A stretch of DNA of 64,000 nucleotides from contig NZ_JAGMUJ010000161.1 in the NCBI RefSeq assembly GCF_019049255.1, forward strand, positions 425,640 through 489,639. The letters run 5' to 3'. A model generated the notes under the pieces. That model ran no database searches, was not told where the DNA came from, and saw only the letters and a program-made list of their open reading frames with translations. The position numbers were made by a program, and so were the translations under genes. The DNA is from Streptomyces sp. AC558_RSS880 (GTDB lineage Bacteria > Actinomycetota > Actinomycetes > Streptomycetales > Streptomycetaceae). The stretch's first letter is position 1, and each line of letters starts with the position of its first letter. This document shows, one piece after another, positions 1 to 8,043 of the stretch.

Positions 1-101
1 TTGACGATGACGTTGCCACGGCTCTGGCGCCTGACCGGCAGCTCGTCCTCGTAGTGGGACCCTGGTGCCGCGGCACCCTGGGATTCGTTGAGGATGCTCA
101 C
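1..101 (-). CDS. ctaD: Cytochrome c oxidase subunit I, N-terminal fragment (partial)
   Basis: The gene starts with GTG at 101 on the minus strand and runs off the left edge of the window. The visible 33 residues include the stretch YEDELPVRRQ, which recurs almost unchanged at the N-terminus of the complete subunit I encoded at 22604-24331, and this is the basis of the identification. Its GTG overlaps the TGA of ctaC (GTGA), so the two are translationally coupled, as is usual for ctaC-ctaD in actinobacteria. Only the cytosolic N-terminus is visible; no haem ligand can be checked. Confidence 0.85.
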   Translation of the reverse strand, partial: MSILNESQGAAAPGSHYEDELPVRRQSRGNVIV

Positions 102-1057
102 AGGATGTTCGCCTCCCGGTTCTTCTCGTGCTCCGTCTGCTCGATGCCGGCGGGCACGTAACCGGTCTGCCCCTTCTTCACGAGGTCCTTCAGGTGCTGC
201 TCGTAGCGCTCGGGGGAGACGACCTTCACGTTGAACAGCATCCGGGAGTGGTCGACGCCGCAGAGCTCGGCGCACTTGCCGAGGAAGGTGCCCTCACGGT
301 TGGGGGTCACCTCGAAGGCGTTGGGGTGGCCCGGGATGACGTCCTGCTTCATCAGGAACGGCACCACCCAGAAGGAGTGGATGACATCACGCGAGGTCAG
401 CACGAAGCGGACCCGCTTGCCCTCGGGCAGCCACAGGGTGGGGCCCGGGTTGTTGGTCTGCGGGTTCCGGGTACCGGGGACGCCGCAGTCGTAGACGCCA
501 CCGGCATCGGCCGGGAAGGCTTTCTTGTAGCGCTCCGGGACCGACTCCAGTTCCTTGGACGTCTTGGCGTCGCCCGTGGAACCGTCGACGTTCTCGACGT
601 AGTTGAAGCACCAGCTCCACTGGAATCCGACCACGTTGACCGTGACGTCGGGACTCTTCTCGAGCCTCAGAAGCTCGGATTCGTCGCGGGCGGTGAAGTA
701 GAAGAACACCGAGACGATGATGAGCGGAACCACCGTGTACAGCGCCTCGATGGGCATGTTGTACCGGGTCTGCGGAGGAACCTCCACCTTGGTGCGGCTG
801 CGCCGGTGGAAGAAAGCACTCCACAGGATCAGGCCCCACACCAGCACGCCGACGACGAGCGCGGCGGCCCAGGATCCCTGCCACAGGGAGAGGATCCGCG
901 GAGCCTCTTCCGTGGTGGGGGTGGGCATACCAAGGCGGGGGAAGTCCTCCCATGTGCAACCGGTGGCGGTCGCCAGGACCAGGCCCGCGGTCAGTGCCTG
1001 CAGCAGCTTCCGCCGCATCGGGCGCCGCGGCGAGCGGTCGGAGCCGTTGGGACTCAC
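98..1057 (-). CDS. ctaC: Cytochrome c oxidase subunit II (aa3 type)
   Basis: This is the CuA-bearing subunit II of the terminal oxidase, which accepts electrons from the bc1-c complex and passes them to subunit I. The protein has 319 residues. An N-terminal signal ends in a lipobox-like ATGC (Cys34), followed by two membrane segments near residues 64-83 and 105-123 and a C-terminal cupredoxin domain. The CuA ligands are visible: His in DVIHSFWV, then Cys262, Cys266, His270 and Met273 in GKCAELCGVDHSRM. The GTG start at 1057 is preceded by GGAAGG with good spacing. It is the upstream partner of ctaD, which it overlaps by four bases. Confidence 0.97.
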   Translation of the reverse strand: MSPNGSDRSPRRPMRRKLLQALTAGLVLATATGCTWEDFPRLGMPTPTTEEAPRILSLWQGSWAAALVVGVLVWGLILWSAFFHRRSRTKVEVPPQTRYNMPIEALYTVVPLIIVSVFFYFTARDESELLRLEKSPDVTVNVVGFQWSWCFNYVENVDGSTGDAKTSKELESVPERYKKAFPADAGGVYDCGVPGTRNPQTNNPGPTLWLPEGKRVRFVLTSRDVIHSFWVVPFLMKQDVIPGHPNAFEVTPNREGTFLGKCAELCGVDHSRMLFNVKVVSPERYEQHLKDLVKKGQTGYVPAGIEQTEHEKNREANIL

Positions 1058-1332
1058 GTAGCGCCTTCCCGAGAGTCTCGCCCGCGCGGATTGGCTGCGG
1101 CCTGCCTTCTCGCTGGTCGGTCGCCGCCCTGCGTCGGGCAGGGGTTTGGATGTTTATGCGGACCAAACCCTAGCCGACGCCCTCCGGGGGGTCGCGGGGA
1201 GGGGTGCCGTACGCGCCGCGGGTTACACCGAGCGCCTCACCATCCGGGGGTACGGGGTGTCTCGCGGCTGCCGCCCCGCCGTGGTCGGTCGCGCAGTTCC
1301 CCGCGTCCCTTCGGGGCGCTTAGCGTTGGGGT
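1058..1332. other. Divergent intergenic region ctaC / csd-tusA
   Basis: This 275-bp gap carries the promoters of ctaC (leftward) and the desulfurase fusion (rightward). It also holds a copy of the dispersed GCGCAGTTCCCCGCG repeat at 1288-1320, which ends only 12 bases before the GTG start of the right-hand gene. No convincing Shine-Dalgarno sequence is visible for that gene, so the repeat may be part of its 5' untranslated region. No convincing -10/-35 pair stands out. Confidence 0.5.
1288..1320 (+). repeat. Dispersed intergenic repeat, copy A
   Basis: The core at 1291-1310 reads GCGCAGTTCCCCGCGTCCCT, one base different from the 20-base core found at 20497, 27266, 27345 (inverted) and 36561. 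All five copies lie between genes. This copy reaches to within 12 bases of a start codon. Confidence 0.8.
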
Positions 1333-2721
1333 GTGTCCTACTTTGATGCCGCTTCCGCCGCCCCCCTCCATCCCGTTGCCCGGCAGGCCCTGATGGCCTC
1401 TCTTGACGAGGGGTGGGCGGATCCGGCGCGGCTGTACCGGGAGGGACGGCGGGCACGCCTGCTGCTGGACGCGGCGCGGGAGGCGGCCGCGGAGGCGGTG
1501 GGGTGCAGGGCGGACGAGCTGGTGTTCACCTCGTCGGGTACCGGGGCGGTGCACTCCGGGATCGCGGGGGCGCTGGCCGGGCGGCGGCGCGCCGGGGATC
1601 ACCTGATCGTGTCCGCGGTCGAACACTCTTCTGCGCTCCATGCGGCGGAAGTTCACCAGGCGGGCGGTGGGTCGGTCACCGAGGTCGCGGTGGACCGTAC
1701 GGGGGCCGTGAGCCCGTCCGGGTACGCCGCAGCGCTGCGGCCGGACACCGCGCTGGCGTGTCTGCAGTCGGCCAACCACGAGGTGGGGACCGTGCAGCCG
1801 GTGGCCGGGGTCGCCGAGGTGTGCCGGGCGGCGGGGGTGCCGCTGCTGGTGGACGCGGCCCAGTCGCTGGGGTGGGGGCCGGTGGAGGGCGACTGGTCGC
1901 TGCTCGCCGCGAGCGCCCACAAGTGGGGCGGGCCGTCGGGGGTGGGGCTGCTCGTCGTACGCAAGGGGGTGCGCTTCGCGCCCCAGGGGCCGCGGGACGA
2001 ACGGGAGTCGGGGCGGGCGGCCGGGTTCGAGAACCTGCCGGCGATCGTGGCGGCGGCGGCTTCGCTGCGGGCGGTGCGGGCGGAGGCGGCCGAGGAGGCG
2101 GTACGGCTACGGGAACTGACGGAGCGGATCCGGGCGCGGGTGCCGCGGCTGGTGCCGGACGTGGAGGTGGTCGGGGACCCGGAGCGGCGGCTGCCCGGGA
2201 TCGTCACCTTCTCCTGTCTCTATGTCGACGGGGAGACACTGCTGCACGAGCTGGACCGGGCCGGCTTCTCCGTCTCGTCCGGGTCGTCCTGCACGAGCAG
2301 CACGCTGACGCCGAGCCATGTGCTGAGGGCGATGGGCGTGCTCAGCGAGGGCAACATCCGCCTCTCGCTGCCGCCGGGGACGCGGGAGGAGGACGTCGAG
2401 CGCTTCCTGTCCGTCCTGCCGGAGGTGGTGGCGGGGGTGCGGGAGAAGCTCGGCGCGCCGGTATCCGCCGGTCCCGTTCCCACGGAGGAGAGGGACGAGG
2501 CCCTGGTGGTGGACGCCGTGGGCCGACGGTGCCCGATCCCGGTCATCGAACTGGCCAAGGTCATCGGAGACGTCCCCCTGGGCGGCACGGTCCGCGTCCT
2601 GGCCGACGACGAGGCGGCCCGCCTGGACATCCCGGCCTGGTGCGAGATGCGCGGCCAGGAGTACGTGGGCGAGGAACCGGCGGACCGGGGAACGGCCTAC
2701 GTGGTCCGCCGGATCGGCTGA
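1333..2721 (+). CDS. Cysteine desulfurase fused to a TusA sulfurtransferase domain
   Basis: The protein has 462 residues with two domains. Residues 1-370 form a class V aminotransferase (NifS/IscS-like) with PLP lysine Lys197 in SAHKWGG and the persulfide cysteine Cys320 in SSGSSCTS. Residues 385-462 form a TusA-like domain with the CPIP motif (Cys400). Desulfurases of this family release sulfur from cysteine as a persulfide and TusA proteins receive it, so the fusion should pass sulfur internally; that is inference. The GTG start at 1333 gives the natural start of the family (SYFDAASAAP). The gene diverges from ctaC and converges on the kinase gene. ErpA and NadA, an Fe-S carrier and an Fe-S enzyme, lie 4-5 kb downstream. 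Confidence 0.92.
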   Translation: MSYFDAASAAPLHPVARQALMASLDEGWADPARLYREGRRARLLLDAAREAAAEAVGCRADELVFTSSGTGAVHSGIAGALAGRRRAGDHLIVSAVEHSSALHAAEVHQAGGGSVTEVAVDRTGAVSPSGYAAALRPDTALACLQSANHEVGTVQPVAGVAEVCRAAGVPLLVDAAQSLGWGPVEGDWSLLAASAHKWGGPSGVGLLVVRKGVRFAPQGPRDERESGRAAGFENLPAIVAAAASLRAVRAEAAEEAVRLRELTERIRARVPRLVPDVEVVGDPERRLPGIVTFSCLYVDGETLLHELDRAGFSVSSGSSCTSSTLTPSHVLRAMGVLSEGNIRLSLPPGTREEDVERFLSVLPEVVAGVREKLGAPVSAGPVPTEERDEALVVDAVGRRCPIPVIELAKVIGDVPLGGTVRVLADDEAARLDIPAWCEMRGQEYVGEEPADRGTAYVVRRIG

Positions 2722-2752
2722 CCCGCCCCGGGGACGCGGGGCCGTCGTGCCA

Positions 2753-2775
2753 CCCGTGCGGCTCCACCGCACGGG
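2753..2775. terminator. Hairpin between convergent genes
   Basis: CCCGTGCGG and CCGCACGGG form a perfect 9-bp stem with a 5-base loop. It sits between the stop codons of the desulfurase fusion and the kinase, so it could serve both strands. There is no U-tract, which is usual in Streptomyces. Confidence 0.55.
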
Positions 2776-2806
2776 CGCGACCGGCCCCGCCCCGCACCCG
2801 GCGGCC

Positions 2807-3781
2807 TCAGCTCAGATGCCCCCGGACCTCGTCCGCGGCCTCGTCCCCGTACGCCTTGGTGAAGCGCTCCATGAAGTGCCCCCGGCGCAGCCGGTACTCC
2901 TGCGTGCCCACGGTCTCGATGACCAGCGTCGCCAGCATGCAGCCCACCTGCGCCGCCCGCTCCAGCGAGACCCCCCACGCGAGTCCCGACAGGAACCCCG
3001 CGCGGAAGGCGTCGCCGACGCCCGTCGGATCGGCCTTGCGCTCCTCCTCGGGGCAGCCGACCTCGATCGTCTCCTCGCCGGCCCGCTCGATGCGGACACC
3101 CCGCGCACCGAGGGTGGTGACACGGTGGCCGACCCGGCCGAGGATCTCCGCGTCGCTCCAGCCGGTCTTCGTCTCGATGAGCCCCTTCTCGTACTCGTTG
3201 GAGAAGAGGTAGGTCGCCCCGTCCAGCAGGATCCGGATCTCCTCGCCGTCCATCCGGGCGATCTGCTGGGAGAAGTCGGCGGCGAACGGGATGCCGCGGG
3301 AGCGGCACTCCTCGGTGTGCCGGAGCATCGCCTCGGGGTCGTCGGCGCCGATGGAGACCAGATCGAGGCCGCCCACGCGGTCGGCGACGGTCTTCAGCTC
3401 GATGAGGCGGGCCTCGCTCATCGCGCCCGTGTAGAAGGAGCCGATCTGGTTGTGGTCGGCGTCCGTGGTGCAGACGAAGCGGGCGGTGTGCAGGGTGTCG
3501 GAGATGCGGACGGACCCGGTGTCGACGCCGTGCCGGTCCAGCCAGGCCCGGTATTCGTCGAAGTCGGCGCCGGCGGCTCCGACGAGGATCGGGCGGGTGC
3601 CGAGCTGGCCCATCCCGAAGGCGATGTTCGCGCCCACGCCGCCCCTGCGCACGTCGAGGTTGTCGACCAGGAAGGACAGCGAGACCGTGTGCAGCTGGTC
3701 CGCGACGAACTGGTCGGCGAAGCGCCCGGGGAAGGTCATGAGGTGGTCGGTGGCGATGGAGCCGGTGACTGCGATGCGCAC
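2807..3781 (-). CDS. PfkB-family kinase, adenosine kinase-like
   Basis: The protein has 324 residues and belongs to the PfkB/ribokinase family. Visible marks are the N-terminal substrate-binding region with RRGGVGANIAFGMGQLG and the C-terminal ATP/anion-hole motif DPTGVGDAFRAGF with the catalytic Asp. M. tuberculosis carries the adenosine kinase AdoK at the equivalent place beside ctaC, so adenosine is the most likely substrate; a sugar cannot be excluded from sequence alone. The GTG at 3781 follows AGGAG at 9 bases and gives the family N-terminus VRIAVTGSIATDH. An upstream ATG in the same frame would add 11 residues and is less likely. Confidence 0.88.
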   Translation of the reverse strand: MRIAVTGSIATDHLMTFPGRFADQFVADQLHTVSLSFLVDNLDVRRGGVGANIAFGMGQLGTRPILVGAAGADFDEYRAWLDRHGVDTGSVRISDTLHTARFVCTTDADHNQIGSFYTGAMSEARLIELKTVADRVGGLDLVSIGADDPEAMLRHTEECRSRGIPFAADFSQQIARMDGEEIRILLDGATYLFSNEYEKGLIETKTGWSDAEILGRVGHRVTTLGARGVRIERAGEETIEVGCPEEERKADPTGVGDAFRAGFLSGLAWGVSLERAAQVGCMLATLVIETVGTQEYRLRRGHFMERFTKAYGDEAADEVRGHLS

Positions 3782-3909
3782 GGCGGGATTCTCCTGAGGG
3801 AGGCGGGTTGACACTTCACGCTACCGGTTGGGGAGGTCCCGCAGAAGCGGGCAAAACTACCCGATAGTAGATCTTTCTTCGTGACCTTTCCCGTGCATAC
3901 GGTGCCGAC

Positions 3910-4119
3910 ATGACGAACCTCAGGGTCCACGCCCCCGCCCCGGCAGACCTCGAAGGCGGCCTGGCGTCGCTGCGCGGCGACTGCGCCCGGATGGTCCCCC
4001 ACTGGGCGGTCCCCGACCGGGTGGCCGCCCGGCCGGTCTCCCCGTCCTCGATCCACGGCGTGACCGTGCCGTCCGGGTCGGCACGGCTGCTGGACGCGAT
4101 GTCGGAGTACGGCGACTGA
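3910..4119 (+). CDS. Small hypothetical protein
   Basis: A 69-residue open frame with normal codon bias sits alone in a 500-bp gap. It has no membrane segment, cysteine pair or recognisable domain. The centre (WAVPDRVAARPVSP) is the least low-complexity part. No good ribosome binding site precedes the ATG; a short leader or leaderless start is possible. I do not recognise the family and the call rests on codon use and isolation only. Confidence 0.4.
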   Translation: MTNLRVHAPAPADLEGGLASLRGDCARMVPHWAVPDRVAARPVSPSSIHGVTVPSGSARLLDAMSEYGD

Positions 4120-4281
4120 GCCGGCGCCGGCCCGTCCGGCGCTCCCGGGGAACCGCGCGCTCCCCCGCTGCGTCCCATCGCTGTCCCCCGTAAAGGGGAT
4201 GCGGGATACGACCCACGAGCAGTCCCGGTGCGGCCGGGAAGGGCCTTTCCGGGACAGCTGCGCAGCCGAAGGAGCGATGCG
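4120..4281. other. Intergenic region before the 595-residue membrane protein
   Basis: Together with 3782-3909 this makes up the roughly 500-bp gap between the kinase and the next large gene, interrupted only by the 69-residue frame. I see the AAGGAG ribosome binding site of the downstream gene at its right end and no strong hairpin. Confidence 0.4.
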
Positions 4282-6069
4282 GTGAACACCGAGCGACCCG
4301 ACAACGACGACGCCGAGGCGCGCCCTGCTTCCGGCGGCACGCGCGACACCGGGGGCGCTTCGGGTGACGACGGGAAGACGGACGCCGCGACGGCCGGGGC
4401 GCCCGAGCCCGCCGGGGCAGGCGAGCCCGTCGAGCAGACCGAGCCCGCCGGGGCCCACGAGCCCGCACGGCAGGCCGGACCCACCGGGGCCCGCGAGTCC
4501 GCCGAGCAGACCGGACCCACCGCGGAATCCGAGCCCGCCGCGGAGGCCGAGCCGGACTCCGGCGGGGGTGGGCCCCTCGTCGGGGACCACCCCGCCGACG
4601 GCCGCCCCTCCGGGGAGGAGCACCCCGACGGTCCGGCGGCGGGCCGGCGGCGTTCCCCCGCGCTGATCGCCTCCGTCGCGGCCGCCGTGCTGCTGGTCGG
4701 CGGCGGTGGCGCCTACCTCGCCGCCGGTGTTTCGGGCGGTTCGGGAGACGGTGCGGCTCCTGGCGCGAACGGGGACGCCACTCCCCCGCCGCTCGCCCTC
4801 GACGGTCCCTCCGAGGACGCCGCGAACGGCATCGCACCCGGCGAGCCCAACCCCTACGGCGCCGTCTACCGCGCCGACGGCCCGCTCCCGGACGGTCCCG
4901 GTTCGGCGCCGGTGTACCGCGTCCGGGGGCAGATCACCCAGGGGCAGGTGGTCACGCTGGCGAAGGCCCTCGGGCTCGACGGGAAGCCGGTCGCGGAGGG
5001 CGGGGACTGGCGGATCGGCGGCCAGGACGGCTCCGGGCCCACGCTGCGGGTGGACCGGGACGCTCCGGGCGCCTGGACCTTCAGCCGGCACGCCCCGGGC
5101 ACCGACAACTGCAAGGGGCACGTGTGCAAGACGCCCCCCGTCGGCGGCCCCCTGGTGAGTGAGGAGGTCGCGAGGAAGGCCGCCGCGCCCGTCTTCAAGG
5201 CGGTGGGCCAGGACGACGCCAAGTACGACGCGAGCCAGTCCGTCGGCGTCTTCCGGGTGGTGAACGCCGACCCCGAGGTCGGCGGGCTGCCGACCCACGG
5301 CTGGACGACCTCGGTGACGGTCGACGCGGGCGGCGAGGTGACCGGCGGCAGCGGCCGGCTCGCGGAGCCGGTGAAGGGGGACACGTACCCCGTGGTGAGC
5401 GCCCGGAAGGCGCTGGATCTGATGAACGCGGCGCCGCGCTCCGACGGACGCGCCGGAATCGGCGGCTGCGCCAGCCCCGTACCGCTGGACGAGGAGCGGG
5501 AGGCGGCCCCGTGCGAAACTCCGGGCACCCTGCCGGACCAGGACACGATCGCGGTCGAGAAGGCGGTGTTCGGGCTGGCCGCGCACAGCGTGGACGGCCG
5601 GCCGGCCCTGGTGCCGTCCTGGCTGTTCGAGGTGGTGCCGGCCAACGCGCGGGGCACGCTCACCGTGACGCATCCCGCGGTGGACCCGCGGTACATCGCC
5701 TCGGGGACCCGGTCGGGGGAGGCCAGTCCCGCGCCTTCCGGGCCCGGTGACGAGCCGACCGCGGCACCGTCCACCCGCGATGTCGACGTCGAGGGCTACA
5801 CCGCCGAGGGCGACGAGCTGACCGTGACCTTCACGGGCGGGGTGTGCGCCGACTACGAGGCGACGGCGAGCGAGGACGGCGACCGGGTGACGGTGCGGGT
5901 GACCGAGACGCCCTGGCCTGACAAGGTGTGCATCCTGATCGCCAAGCAGTACCAGCAGACGGTGCGGCTGGACGCGCCGCTCGGCGACCGCGAGGTCGTG
6001 GGCACGGACGGCGAGCCGGTTCCGCTGCGGAAGGACGGCGCCCGGCTACCGGCACCGCCCACCCGGTAG
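4282..6069 (+). CDS. Membrane-anchored extracytoplasmic protein of unknown function
   Basis: The protein has 595 residues. Residues 1-130 are acidic, Pro/Ala/Gly/Glu-rich and probably disordered. One membrane segment (RRSPALIASVAAAVLLVGGGGAYLAA is its region) lies near residues 130-155, and the remaining 430 residues would be outside the cell. The outer part carries cysteine pairs (CKGHVC; GGC...PCETPG; GGVC...DKVC) that could form disulfides. The GTG at 4282 follows AAGGAG at about 8 bases; an upstream in-frame ATG at 4228 lacks that support. I do not recognise a catalytic domain. The topology suggests an envelope protein. Confidence 0.8.
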   Translation: MNTERPDNDDAEARPASGGTRDTGGASGDDGKTDAATAGAPEPAGAGEPVEQTEPAGAHEPARQAGPTGARESAEQTGPTAESEPAAEAEPDSGGGGPLVGDHPADGRPSGEEHPDGPAAGRRRSPALIASVAAAVLLVGGGGAYLAAGVSGGSGDGAAPGANGDATPPPLALDGPSEDAANGIAPGEPNPYGAVYRADGPLPDGPGSAPVYRVRGQITQGQVVTLAKALGLDGKPVAEGGDWRIGGQDGSGPTLRVDRDAPGAWTFSRHAPGTDNCKGHVCKTPPVGGPLVSEEVARKAAAPVFKAVGQDDAKYDASQSVGVFRVVNADPEVGGLPTHGWTTSVTVDAGGEVTGGSGRLAEPVKGDTYPVVSARKALDLMNAAPRSDGRAGIGGCASPVPLDEEREAAPCETPGTLPDQDTIAVEKAVFGLAAHSVDGRPALVPSWLFEVVPANARGTLTVTHPAVDPRYIASGTRSGEASPAPSGPGDEPTAAPSTRDVDVEGYTAEGDELTVTFTGGVCADYEATASEDGDRVTVRVTETPWPDKVCILIAKQYQQTVRLDAPLGDREVVGTDGEPVPLRKDGARLPAPPTR

Positions 6070-6084
6070 CCCGGGGAAGAAGCC

Positions 6085-6123
6085 CGAAGGCGGCGACCCT
6101 CTCGGAGAGGGCCGCCGCCTTCG
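6085..6123. terminator. Terminator hairpin
   Basis: GAAGGCGGC and GCCGCCTTC flank an inner CCCTCTC/GAGAGGG stem, giving a long interrupted hairpin just after the stop codon at 6069. It lies between convergent genes (the membrane protein and erpA) and probably ends both transcripts. Confidence 0.7.
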
Positions 6124-6152
6124 TCATGTGCCGCCCGGTGGGGGAACCCGGC

Positions 6153-6509
6153 TCAGCTGAAGGAGTCGCCGCAGGCGCAGGAGCCGGTGGCGTTGGGGTT
6201 GTCGATCGTGAAGCCCTGCTTCTCGATGGTGTCGACGAAGTCGATGGACGCGCCGCCCAGGTACGGGGCGCTCATCCGGTCGGTGACGACCTTGACGCCG
6301 CCGAAGTCCTTGACGACGTCGCCGTCGAGGGAGCGCTCGTCGAAGAAGAGCTGGTAGCGCAGGCCGGAGCAGCCGCCGGGCTGGACGGCGACGCGCAGGG
6401 CCAGGTCGTCACGGCCTTCCTGGTCGAGCAGGGCCTTGACCTTCGCCGCGGCGGCGTCGGACAGGATGATGCCGTCGGTGACGGTGCTGGTCTCGTCCGA
6501 TACGGACAT
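6153..6509 (-). CDS. erpA: A-type iron-sulfur carrier protein (HesB/IscA/ErpA family)
   Basis: The protein has 118 residues, the usual size for the family. The three cluster-binding cysteines are present: Cys in GGCSGLRYQ and the C-terminal pair in GSCACGDSF. A-type carriers pass Fe-S clusters to apo-enzymes in the cytosol. The gene diverges from nadA, whose product needs a 4Fe-4S cluster, and lipA at 45.7 kb is another likely client; both links are inference. The equivalent position in M. tuberculosis holds Rv2204c, of the same family. Confidence 0.92.
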   Translation of the reverse strand: MSVSDETSTVTDGIILSDAAAAKVKALLDQEGRDDLALRVAVQPGGCSGLRYQLFFDERSLDGDVVKDFGGVKVVTDRMSAPYLGGASIDFVDTIEKQGFTIDNPNATGSCACGDSFS

Positions 6510-6796
6510 CTACATCTCTCCCGGGTTGTACGGAGACTGCTTGCCGACGGTTGCAACCGCCGGGGCCGCGGATTCATTCCGGGCCGGGCGCGCGGTTTCC
6601 CCGGCTCCCTCCTCATGCTCGCACACGCCGTGCCGAGCGAAAACCGGCCCTTGTGGGGATCTTCCGGGAATGGATCGGCACCCTTCGGGATTCACGTCAC
6701 ATGGACGCTATGGCCGTCGTCAAAGTGACGTGAACCGGTTATGATAGATAGCGTCATTTCGACGAAAAGTCGCCAGAAACAGAAAGGGTGCGTGCC
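6510..6796. promoter_or_regulatory. Divergent promoter region erpA / nadA with iterated GTCA-N4-GAC motifs
   Basis: Three 11-bp elements fit GTCANNNNGAC: GTCACATGGAC at 6696, GTCAAAGTGAC at 6719 and GTCATTTCGAC at 6753. A good -10 hexamer, TATGAT, lies at 6740-6745, so the second element covers the -35 region and the third lies at the expected transcription start. That is the layout of a repressor with sites bracketing the promoter. The motif-to-regulator assignment is unknown to me. Confidence 0.5.
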
Positions 6797-7981
6797 GTGA
6801 CCACCGCCCAGATCCAGGAGCTCGACGTACAGCCGACGCCCCTCGCCCTGCTGCTGCTCGGCCGTGAGGCCGACCCGAGGAGCGAGCGCGGTGTGGAGTG
6901 TCCCGGTGACCTCCCCTCGCCGTCCGACCCGGACCTGGTGGAGCGTGCCCGCGCGGCCAAGGAGAAGCTCGGGGACAAGGTCTTCGTGCTCGGCCACCAC
7001 TACCAGCGCGACGAGGTCATCCAGTTCGCCGACGTCACGGGCGACTCCTTCAAGCTGGCCCGCGACGCGGCCGCGCGCCCGCAGGCCGAGTACATCGTGT
7101 TCTGCGGTGTGCACTTCATGGCCGAGTCCGCGGACATCCTCACCGGTGACGACCAGAAGGTGGTCCTGCCCGACCTGGCGGCCGGCTGCTCCATGGCCGA
7201 CATGGCCACCGCCGAGCAGGTCGCCGAGTGCTGGGACGTGCTGACCGAGGCGGGCGTGGCCGGGCAGGTCGTCCCCGTCTCGTACATGAACTCCTCCGCC
7301 GACATCAAGGCCTTCACGGGCAAGCACGGCGGCACCATCTGCACCTCCTCCAACGCCCGGCGGGCCCTGGACTGGGCGTTCGAGCAGGGCGAGAAGGTCC
7401 TCTTCCTCCCCGACCAGCACCTGGGCCGCAACACGGCGGTGCGGGACATGGGGATGTCCCTGGAGGACTGCGTCGTCTACAACCCGCACAAGCCGAACGG
7501 CGGGCTGACGGCGGACGAGCTGCGCGCCGCGAAGATGATCCTGTGGCGGGGCCACTGCTCGGTGCACGGCCGGTTCAGCCTGGACTCGGTCCATGACGTG
7601 CGCGAGCGCATCCCGGGCGTGAACGTCCTGGTCCACCCCGAGTGCAGGCACGAGGTCGTGGCCGCCGCGGACTACGTCGGCTCGACCGAGTACATCATCA
7701 AGACGCTGGAGGCGGCCCCGGCCGGCTCCAAGTGGGCCATCGGCACGGAGCTGAACCTGGTCCGCCGCCTGGCGAACCGATTCGCCCCCGAGGGCAAGGA
7801 GATCGTCTTCCTCGACAAGACGGTCTGCTTCTGCTCCACGATGAACCGCATCGACCTCCCCCACCTGGTCTGGGCCCTGGAGTCCCTCGCCGAGGGCAAC
7901 CTGGTCAACCGCATCGAGGTGGACAAGGAGACGGAGGCGTTCGCGAAGCTGGCGCTGGAGCGGATGCTGGCGCTGCCGTAG
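6797..7981 (+). CDS. nadA: Quinolinate synthase A
   Basis: NadA condenses iminoaspartate with dihydroxyacetone phosphate to quinolinate, the first committed step of de novo NAD synthesis after aspartate oxidation. The protein has 394 residues. The conserved cluster cysteines are Cys103 (VFCGVHF), Cys254 (GHCSVHGR) and Cys344 or Cys346 (TVCFCSTMNR). FVLGHHYQRDEVIQFAD is the family signature near residue 70. The GTG at 6797 follows AAAGGG; an upstream in-frame GTG at 6788 would add three residues. nadB and nadC are not in this window, so nadA stands alone here. Confidence 0.96.
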   Translation: MTTAQIQELDVQPTPLALLLLGREADPRSERGVECPGDLPSPSDPDLVERARAAKEKLGDKVFVLGHHYQRDEVIQFADVTGDSFKLARDAAARPQAEYIVFCGVHFMAESADILTGDDQKVVLPDLAAGCSMADMATAEQVAECWDVLTEAGVAGQVVPVSYMNSSADIKAFTGKHGGTICTSSNARRALDWAFEQGEKVLFLPDQHLGRNTAVRDMGMSLEDCVVYNPHKPNGGLTADELRAAKMILWRGHCSVHGRFSLDSVHDVRERIPGVNVLVHPECRHEVVAAADYVGSTEYIIKTLEAAPAGSKWAIGTELNLVRRLANRFAPEGKEIVFLDKTVCFCSTMNRIDLPHLVWALESLAEGNLVNRIEVDKETEAFAKLALERMLALP

Positions 7982-7991
7982 GGCCACACGT

Positions 7992-8027
7992 GAAGGGGCG
8001 CCCCGTGCAGGCACGGGGCGCCCCTTC
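7992..8027. terminator. Bidirectional terminator hairpin
   Basis: A perfect 17-bp stem (GAAGGGGCGCCCCGTGC and its complement) with a very short loop lies between the converging ends of nadA and the RND transporter gene. Confidence 0.85.
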
Positions 8028-8043
8028 GTCGTACGGACGGACG

